Positions 59,243 through 64,000 of a stretch of 64,000 nucleotides of DNA are shown one piece after another. Below the pieces are notes generated by a model. The model worked only from the letters and a program-made list of their open reading frames with translations, was not told the origin of the DNA and searched no databases. A program made the translations under genes and the position numbers. The stretch spans positions 42,635 through 106,634 of the forward strand of contig JAGWWY010000008.1 of NCBI GenBank assembly GCA_018970145.1, written 5' to 3'. Source of the stretch: Gammaproteobacteria bacterium. Lineage in GTDB: Bacteria > Pseudomonadota > Gammaproteobacteria > Steroidobacterales > Steroidobacteraceae. How positions within the stretch are numbered: the first letter of the stretch is position 1; every line of letters begins with the position of its first letter.

Positions 59243-60178
59243 ATGATTCGCAAACGTTTACTCGCCGCGCTGTCCGCCATGACGGCTGCTGTCGCGATCA
59301 GCCTTACCGGCTCCGCTGCCCTCGGCGCCGCCAAGGCCAAAAAAATCGACCTAGCTACCCCCGAGGGAGTGAACTTGGTCGGTCGCAAAATCCAATGCGG
59401 CGCCGTCGACAACACGCCGACGATCTACTATTTCCACGGTGAAGGCTTCGCCCGCGTCCCGGGTGAAGCAGATCGCAAATTGTTCGACGTCGAGGGTTAC
59501 AACGTCCGCCAATGCGTGACGGTCAACGACCCGCAGCGCGGGACCGGCTGGCGCCTCGTCTCGCGCGAGTTGCTGTTGTACGTGGACCCGGCGACCGGCG
59601 AATTGCTGCGCGAATGGAAGAATCCGTGGACCGGCGCCACCGTCAAGGTGTTGCAGACGGCCAACGATCCGGTGAATCAGCGGCCTGTGTTCCCGATCGG
59701 CGCCGATGGCAAGCCGGCGACCTGGCCCGGCACCATCAACGGCAAGACGTGGTGGAACACCATCACGGTACCGCTGTTCTACAGCAATCCCTTGGCGGGT
59801 CCCTACCAAAAGAACATCGGCGGCTTCTATCACGCCACCGAAATGTTCAATTTCTTCGGCAACATCGACGAGCTACTCGATCCGAAGAACACCAACCCGG
59901 CTATCGAGGTAGGCTGGGTGCGCATGGCCGACTGGCTGCCCTGGATGGAAATGAGCGGCCGCGCCGGCCTTATTTACATCCACGCGGCGGGACGCAAGCT
60001 CGACAACTACGAGCAGCTGTCACCGGTGATGCGCAAAGCCATCGAGACGCAATACCCGGAATATCGGACCCCACCGCCAGGTGACGATAACCGCCCCAAT
60101 GAAACCAGCTGGACTTACTTCAAGAAGAACTTCCCGACTGGCACCGCACCCGCCGGAGCCGTCAAAGGCGGTCATTGA
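59243..60178 (+). CDS. DUF1838 family protein, exported
   Basis: A 311-residue protein with a signal peptide (residues about 8-28, cleavage near ALG-AA). The mature part has the DUF1838 blocks LVGRKIQCGAVDN, GWRLVSRELLLYVDPATGELL, NPWTG, and PRMxxW-like WVRMADWLPWMEMSGR, close to the C-terminus. DUF1838 is uncharacterised. The conserved Trp/Tyr-rich pattern suggests a ligand-binding beta fold. It stands alone, with a hairpin downstream. Confidence 0.85.
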   Translation: MIRKRLLAALSAMTAAVAISLTGSAALGAAKAKKIDLATPEGVNLVGRKIQCGAVDNTPTIYYFHGEGFARVPGEADRKLFDVEGYNVRQCVTVNDPQRGTGWRLVSRELLLYVDPATGELLREWKNPWTGATVKVLQTANDPVNQRPVFPIGADGKPATWPGTINGKTWWNTITVPLFYSNPLAGPYQKNIGGFYHATEMFNFFGNIDELLDPKNTNPAIEVGWVRMADWLPWMEMSGRAGLIYIHAAGRKLDNYEQLSPVMRKAIETQYPEYRTPPPGDDNRPNETSWTYFKKNFPTGTAPAGAVKGGH

Positions 60179-60221
60179 TTCCGCGCGGTTTACTTGCCTG
60201 ATGGGCGAGTAGTAGCATCGG

Positions 60222-60257
60222 TTCGCCTGCCGCGGCGTTTGGGCTGCGGCAGGCGAA
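60222..60257. repeat. 12-bp perfect inverted repeat upstream of the RRM protein gene
   Basis: Two 12-bp arms (TTCGCCTGCCGC / GCGGCAGGCGAA) flank a 12-nt loop, with no T-run after either arm. It lies 44 bp past the DUF1838 stop and 44 bp before the RRM gene. It may be a processing or stability hairpin in the RRM leader, or a non-canonical terminator for DUF1838. Confidence 0.7.
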
Positions 60258-60301
60258 TGTTCAAGAGATCCGTCTAAGATTGATTTCTAAGAGACGATTG
60301 A

Positions 60302-60592
60302 ATGACAACGATCTACGTAGGTAACCTGCCCTTTTCCGCCAACGAAGCTGACGTCCGTGTGCTGTTCGAGCGCTACGGCAAAGTCGATTCGGTCAAACTC
60401 GTCAACGACCGCGAAACCGGCCGCCCTCGTGGCTTCGGCTTCGTCGACATGCCGTCTTCGGATGCCCAAGCGGCGATCAGCGCCCTCAACGGTTACGAGA
60501 TGAACGGCCGGGCTCTGCGCATCAATGAAGCGCAGGAGCGGGCGCCGCGCGGTCCCCGCCCCGGTGGCGGTGGCGGCGGCTTCCGTCGCTGA
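60302..60592 (+). CDS. Single-RRM RNA-binding protein with Gly/Arg tail
   Basis: A 96-residue RNA-binding protein. The RNP2 motif is IYVGNLPF (4-11) and RNP1 is RGFGFVDM (about 43-50), followed by ALNGYEMNGRALRINEA; the last 20 residues are Arg/Pro/Gly-rich. Cyanobacterial and proteobacterial relatives are cold-induced RNA chaperones; cold control here is only inferred. A terminator-like hairpin follows the stop, and a large hairpin precedes the start. Confidence 0.93.
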   Translation: MTTIYVGNLPFSANEADVRVLFERYGKVDSVKLVNDRETGRPRGFGFVDMPSSDAQAAISALNGYEMNGRALRINEAQERAPRGPRPGGGGGGFRR

Positions 60593-60626
60593 CCCGAAGC
60601 GGACGCATCCGTTCCGATATTTTGAA

Positions 60627-60662
60627 CGATGCCGGCTCTCCGGCATCGCTAGTCTCGTTTTT
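60627..60662 (+). terminator. Terminator-like hairpin after the RRM gene
   Basis: A 9-bp perfect stem (CGATGCCGG / CCGGCATCG) with a CTCT loop is followed after 9 nt by TTTTT. The gap before the T-run makes this weaker than a canonical intrinsic terminator, but its position right after the RRM stop and before the next gene fits. Confidence 0.55.
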
Positions 60663-60681
60663 GACCTGAAGGATCGCCCGG

Positions 60682-61278
60682 ATGCCGCACCGCTACCCTG
60701 CTCAGCCGAAACATCTCACCGCTTTGAAGTTGCCAGTTCCACCGCGCCGAAAACTGCCGGCAGATCTCAAAAAATATTTCGACCTCTGCGACGAGAAGAT
60801 CGGCTTCCTGCCGAATGTGCTAAGGGCCTACAGCTTCGACGAAGCGAAGCTGCGCGCTTTCATCGCGATGTACAACGATTTGATGCTCGCGGACTCGCCG
60901 CTCACGAAGCTCGAGCGCGAAATGATTGCGGTGGTCGTCTCAGCCGCCAACCGCTGCTATTACTGTTTAGTCGCGCACGGCCAGGCGGTACGCGAGATGT
61001 CCGGTGATCCATCACTTGGCGAGATGTTGGCGATGAACTATCGCGTGGCGCTCGTTTCCAAGCGCCAGCGTGCCATGCTCGATTTCGCGCATCGCTTGAC
61101 GAGCAACCCGGCGGAGGTTGGCGAGGAAGCGCGCCAGACACTGCGTAAGGCAGGCTGGTCGGATCGAGCCATCTGGGATATCGCCTCCATCACGGGTTTT
61201 TTCAATATGACCAATCGCCTCGCTACGGCCACTGACATGATGCCGAATGAGGAATATCACGAGCGCTCACGCGGATGA
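60682..61278 (+). CDS. Peroxidase-related enzyme (AhpD / carboxymuconolactone decarboxylase-like)
   Basis: A 198-residue all-helical AhpD-like protein. The redox pair is in NRCYYCLVAHG (CxxC near residues 94-97), with the following His as in AhpD. The flanking blocks KLEREMIAVVVS and FFNMTNRLATATDMMPNEEY match the 'peroxidase-related' subfamily. It probably reduces peroxides or a disulfide partner. It overlaps the Nudix gene by 4 nt, which begins a coupled four-gene run. Confidence 0.88.
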   Translation: MPHRYPAQPKHLTALKLPVPPRRKLPADLKKYFDLCDEKIGFLPNVLRAYSFDEAKLRAFIAMYNDLMLADSPLTKLEREMIAVVVSAANRCYYCLVAHGQAVREMSGDPSLGEMLAMNYRVALVSKRQRAMLDFAHRLTSNPAEVGEEARQTLRKAGWSDRAIWDIASITGFFNMTNRLATATDMMPNEEYHERSRG

Positions 61279-61808
61279 CGAGTCTTGTCGCACAGCGCGA
61301 AGTCTTTCGCGGCAAGATCACGTCTCTCACCGTCGACACGGTCGATCTACCCAATGGACACCGAGCCGATCTCGAGATCCTGCATCACCCAGGCGGCGCC
61401 GCCATCGTCGCCATCGACGATCAAAATCGCGTCTGTCTGCTGCATCAGTTTCGCCATGCCGCCGGCGGCTATGTTTGGGAACTTCCCGCCGGCAAACTCG
61501 AACCCGACGAGTCTCCCGAGTGCACCGCCCAGCGAGAGCTCATCGAAGAAGCGGGTGTCGCCGCATCGACTTGGTGCTCACTCGGTATGTCCTTGAGCTC
61601 TCCGGGCGTGTTCACCGAGCGGATCCATCTCTACCTTGCAACGAACCTCAGCCCGGCGCCCGATGCGCGCGAAGCAGCCGAGGTTTTCGAGGTGCACTGG
61701 ATCGATTTCAAAACGGCCGTGCACCGAGTCTTGAGCGGCGAAATCGACGATTCCAAAACCGGTATGGGACTGCTACGCGCTTGGCATACCCGAGGAGAAA
61801 AACCATGA
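61275..61808 (+). CDS. Nudix hydrolase (ADP-ribose pyrophosphatase-like)
   Basis: A 177-residue Nudix enzyme. The Nudix box GKLEPDESPECTAQRELIEE (then AGV) fully matches the consensus GX5EX7REUXEEXGU. The preceding HQFRHAAGGYVWELPAG is typical for NudF-like ADP-ribose or NDP-sugar hydrolases. It starts within the stop of the AhpD-like gene (ATGA) and its own stop overlaps the quinone oxidoreductase start (ATGA). Confidence 0.9.
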   Translation: MTSLVAQREVFRGKITSLTVDTVDLPNGHRADLEILHHPGGAAIVAIDDQNRVCLLHQFRHAAGGYVWELPAGKLEPDESPECTAQRELIEEAGVAASTWCSLGMSLSSPGVFTERIHLYLATNLSPAPDAREAAEVFEVHWIDFKTAVHRVLSGEIDDSKTGMGLLRAWHTRGEKP

Positions 61809-62815
61809 CGATGACAACGACGATGAAAGCTCTCATGAGCGACCATGCGGGTGGACCGGACAGCCTCGTCCTTAGAGAAATTCCACAGCCCGTTCCGGGT
61901 CCCAAGGAAGTTCGGGTCGTCGTCAAAGCCTGCGGTATCAACTATCCCGATGCACTCATCATCGAAGATAAGTATCAGTTCAAACCACCTCGCCCGTTCG
62001 CACCCGGTCTTGAAACCGCAGGGATCGTCGAAGCACTCGGGCCAGAAGTCACCAACCTCAAAGTCGGCGACCATGTGATCGCTCACACGAGCCATGGTGG
62101 TCTTGCCGAGAAACTCGTTACCCACGAGCGTAACTGCACACCGATCCCGACCGACATGCCCTTCGATGAGGCCGCGGGTCTGCTAGTCACTTACTCAACT
62201 TCACTGCACGCCCTGCAAGATCGCGCACACTTGCGAGCCGGTGAAACGCTGCTCGTACTCGGTGCCGCCGGGGGAGTGGGTCTTGCTGCGGTGGAGCTCG
62301 GAAAGTCGATGGGCGCCAAAGTTATTGCGGCGGTCTCCTCGGAGGACAAAGCCTCCGTGACACGCGAGCACGGCGCAGACATCGCCTTAGTCTATCCACG
62401 CGAGGTCACCGATCCCAAATCTTTGGCGGCGCAATTCAAGGAAGCTTGTGGAAAACACGGCGCCGATGTGATCTACGACGCCGTCGGCGGTGATTACGCC
62501 GAAGCCGCCCTGCGCGCCATCGCGTGGCAGGGGCGGTTTCTGGTGGTTGGCTTTCCAGCAGGGATCCCGAAGATCCCACTCAATCTGCCCCTGCTCAAAG
62601 GCTGCGATATCTGCGGCGTCTTCTGGGGCGCTTTCGCTGAGCGCGACCCGGCCGCGCACCGGCGCATTATGCAGTCGTTGCTCGAGCGCTATCAGGCAGG
62701 CCAGATTCGCCCGCGCATTTCAGACCGATTTTCTTTGCCGCAGGGTGGAGAAGCCATCCAAAAATTGTTGCGACGTGAAGCGATCGGCAAGATCGTGGTG
62801 ACATGTACAGCGTGA
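61805..62815 (+). CDS. NADPH:quinone oxidoreductase (zinc-free MDR family)
   Basis: A 336-residue medium-chain dehydrogenase/reductase from ATG 61805 (MTMTTTMKALMSDHAGG); the frame is open to 61247, but the upstream part overlaps the Nudix gene in another frame. NADPH-binding motif LVLGAAGGVGLAAVELGKSMG and DVIYDAVGGDYAEAALRA are clear; the structural zinc cysteines are missing, as in QOR/crotonyl-CoA-reductase-like members. It probably reduces quinones or enones. Confidence 0.9.
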   Translation: MTMTTTMKALMSDHAGGPDSLVLREIPQPVPGPKEVRVVVKACGINYPDALIIEDKYQFKPPRPFAPGLETAGIVEALGPEVTNLKVGDHVIAHTSHGGLAEKLVTHERNCTPIPTDMPFDEAAGLLVTYSTSLHALQDRAHLRAGETLLVLGAAGGVGLAAVELGKSMGAKVIAAVSSEDKASVTREHGADIALVYPREVTDPKSLAAQFKEACGKHGADVIYDAVGGDYAEAALRAIAWQGRFLVVGFPAGIPKIPLNLPLLKGCDICGVFWGAFAERDPAAHRRIMQSLLERYQAGQIRPRISDRFSLPQGGEAIQKLLRREAIGKIVVTCTA

Positions 62816-63543
62816 TGTTTGCAGGGTTCGCAGTCGCGCAGCTGGCGCTCTTCGTCTGGCTGCTGCGGCTGACGCGAACCCATCGTCTAGCCGCAGGCTA
62901 TGTTTTGCTCGTCCCCCAGTTTTTTTTGATCTGGGATAACGCTCGGGTTGCTCTTGGCGTATTGATCGGTTTCGGCGACCTGCTTTACACCATCACTTGG
63001 CCTGCATTTTGGGCGCATTGGCTCGCGGGTTGCTGGCTCATCATCGCGAGCGGCTCCATCCTGCGGCTCGCGGGTGTGGCGTGGGCTCAATCTCGCTGGG
63101 TCATGGGAGGATTTTGCCTGCTAGCCGCCGCCCTGATCATTCACGATCTGCCGTTCTTCTGGACCAAAGAAATTTATCCGGTCTGCGAGTTCGATCTGAT
63201 CCGCTACGCTGGAGCCGTCTCCGAATCGACGCGCTGTACGCCAGACCAAGCACTCGTGCGCAGCGAGCTGCCGCTTGCACCGCTCGTGACCTGTTTCGTC
63301 GTGATCCTCTCGGGGCTCGTCATGTGGCGTAAACGCGCCATGCCGTGGATGACCATCGGAGGCGTCGTCATGCTGCTCACCGCAGCCATCCCCGCACTCA
63401 ATCGACATCGACTCGACAATCTCGGCGAAGTTTTCATTCAAGGTGGCGCTATCGTGACCCTGTGGTTGTTGATGCGTCGAGCCACGCCACCAGTTCGAGC
63501 AGATTCGATACCTCCAGATCCGCAGCCGGCGCGAGGTCCGTAG
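62803..63543 (+). CDS. Integral membrane protein of unknown function
   Basis: A 246-residue hydrophobic protein with about six to seven membrane segments. The start ATG 62803 lies inside the end of the quinone oxidoreductase gene (13 bp overlap). A polar stretch (CEFDLIRYAGAVSESTRC, two Cys 17 apart) lies between membrane segments and could form a periplasmic disulfide loop. No family is recognised. Its last 95 bp overlap the convergent HAD gene. Confidence 0.75.
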   Translation: MYSVMFAGFAVAQLALFVWLLRLTRTHRLAAGYVLLVPQFFLIWDNARVALGVLIGFGDLLYTITWPAFWAHWLAGCWLIIASGSILRLAGVAWAQSRWVMGGFCLLAAALIIHDLPFFWTKEIYPVCEFDLIRYAGAVSESTRCTPDQALVRSELPLAPLVTCFVVILSGLVMWRKRAMPWMTIGGVVMLLTAAIPALNRHRLDNLGEVFIQGGAIVTLWLLMRRATPPVRADSIPPDPQPARGP

Positions 63544-64000
63544 GCCAAGAAATCGCTCGCCGGTTGATCCACACGCTACGACAACCGGCGGCACGCGAGC
63601 CCATCACATCGAGGCGCGGCTCGTCACCCACGTACAAAATTTGATCGGGCCGTAGACCGAGCGACTCCGCGACCGCGAGAAAGGCCTCAGGCTTGGGTTT
63701 GGCGTGGCCCACCGTCTCCGCATTGAGCGTGGCGACGAAGTGGCTACCGATGCCGATACGATGCACATCGGCATTGCCGTTTGAAAAGGTGGCGAGCGGG
63801 TAACGTCCCGACAGTCGCTTGAGCGCCGGCAGCACATCCGCAAACAAGGTCACATCGTGACGAGCGTCGATGAAGACGGCGAAAGCGTCATCGGCGATCG
63901 TCGGATCGTGTTCATGCTCGATCGCAAAGCGTCGCAAGGCTTCGGTGCGCAACCAGGTCATATCGTGCGCTCGATCCGGGCGTTCTTCGACCAGCGCCAT
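63449..64000 (-). CDS. HAD-family hydrolase (YigB-like), 5' end outside window
   Basis: About 183 residues are in the window. HAD motif II (PLATFSNGNADV), the lysine motif (HAKPKPEAFLAV) and the acidic motif (ILYVGDEPRLDVMGSRAAG) are present, but motif I (DxDxT) is not, so the true N-terminus lies beyond base 64000 and the Met at the edge is internal. The family includes YigB FMN phosphatase. The C-terminal end overlaps the opposite-strand membrane-protein gene by 95 bp. Confidence 0.85.
   Translation of the reverse strand: MALVEERPDRAHDMTWLRTEALRRFAIEHEHDPTIADDAFAVFIDARHDVTLFADVLPALKRLSGRYPLATFSNGNADVHRIGIGSHFVATLNAETVGHAKPKPEAFLAVAESLGLRPDQILYVGDEPRLDVMGSRAAGCRSVWINRRAISWPTDLAPAADLEVSNLLELVAWLDASTTTGSR

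Noticed and set aside
61247..61804. Upstream extension of the quinone oxidoreductase frame
   Set aside because: It overlaps the Nudix gene in another frame, is Arg/Ser-rich, and the family start is at 61805.

Overview
The window reads as chromosomal DNA of a high-GC, aerobic Gram-negative gammaproteobacterium. The order dsbD-tlpA-accB-accC-prmA-dusB-fis-purH-purD, the divergent trxA-rho / rhlB block, and plsB, speA, greB and glnE together point to a gammaproteobacterium. The many secreted peptidases, LLM/flavin enzymes and DUF1838 suggest the Xanthomonadales / Nevskiales / Steroidobacterales side; this placement is inference. I see no tRNA, rRNA, insertion sequence, phage gene or CRISPR array. 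Coding density is very high: genes often overlap by 4 nt, and no gap without a gene exceeds 300 bp.

Layout. 1-2.4 kb: glnE (minus, 3' end outside the window), with a strong intrinsic terminator hairpin just upstream of its start. 2.5-8 kb: an accessory oxidoreductase/amidase stretch (flavin reductase, amidase with a GatC-like partner, FAD amine oxidase, LLM flavoenzyme, SYLF protein). 8-25.4 kb: mostly amino-acid and peptide catabolism (phhA, M20 amidohydrolase, Cys/Met-type PLP enzyme, two MFS transporters, threonine ammonia-lyase, an AbgT transporter with a +1 frameshift, a beta-lactamase-fold serine hydrolase, a very large DUF885-S9 double peptidase, fadH). 25.4-27.6 kb: groES-groEL with terminator, sigma70-like promoter and a slightly degenerate CIRCE operator.

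27.6-37.1 kb: a plus-strand housekeeping run covering disulfide reduction (dsbD, tlpA-like), fatty-acid initiation (accBC), translation and tRNA modification (prmA, dusB), nucleoid regulation (fis) and purine synthesis (purH, purD). 37.1-44 kb: rho with an N-terminal extension behind trxA, divergent rhlB, then yrfG, rnm, a YdcH-like protein, an MscS channel and arfB. 44-52.2 kb: a seven-gene minus-strand run (M13 peptidase, LemA, two TPM proteins, L,D-transpeptidase, small hydrolase, plsB) that looks like one envelope-related transcription unit. 52.2-64 kb: greB, homospermidine synthase with a GST, sseA-speA-methyltransferase-small protein, DUF1838, an RRM protein, and a tightly overlapped run of AhpD-like, Nudix, quinone reductase and membrane-protein genes ending against a HAD hydrolase cut by the window edge.

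No obviously new defence or mobile system is present. The most unusual objects are the single-chain DUF885-S9 peptidase, the abgT frameshift at a UUU-C site, the speA-linked methyltransferase with an unassigned N-terminal half, the Gly/Arg-rich tails on three RNA-acting proteins, and the M13-to-PlsB envelope run.
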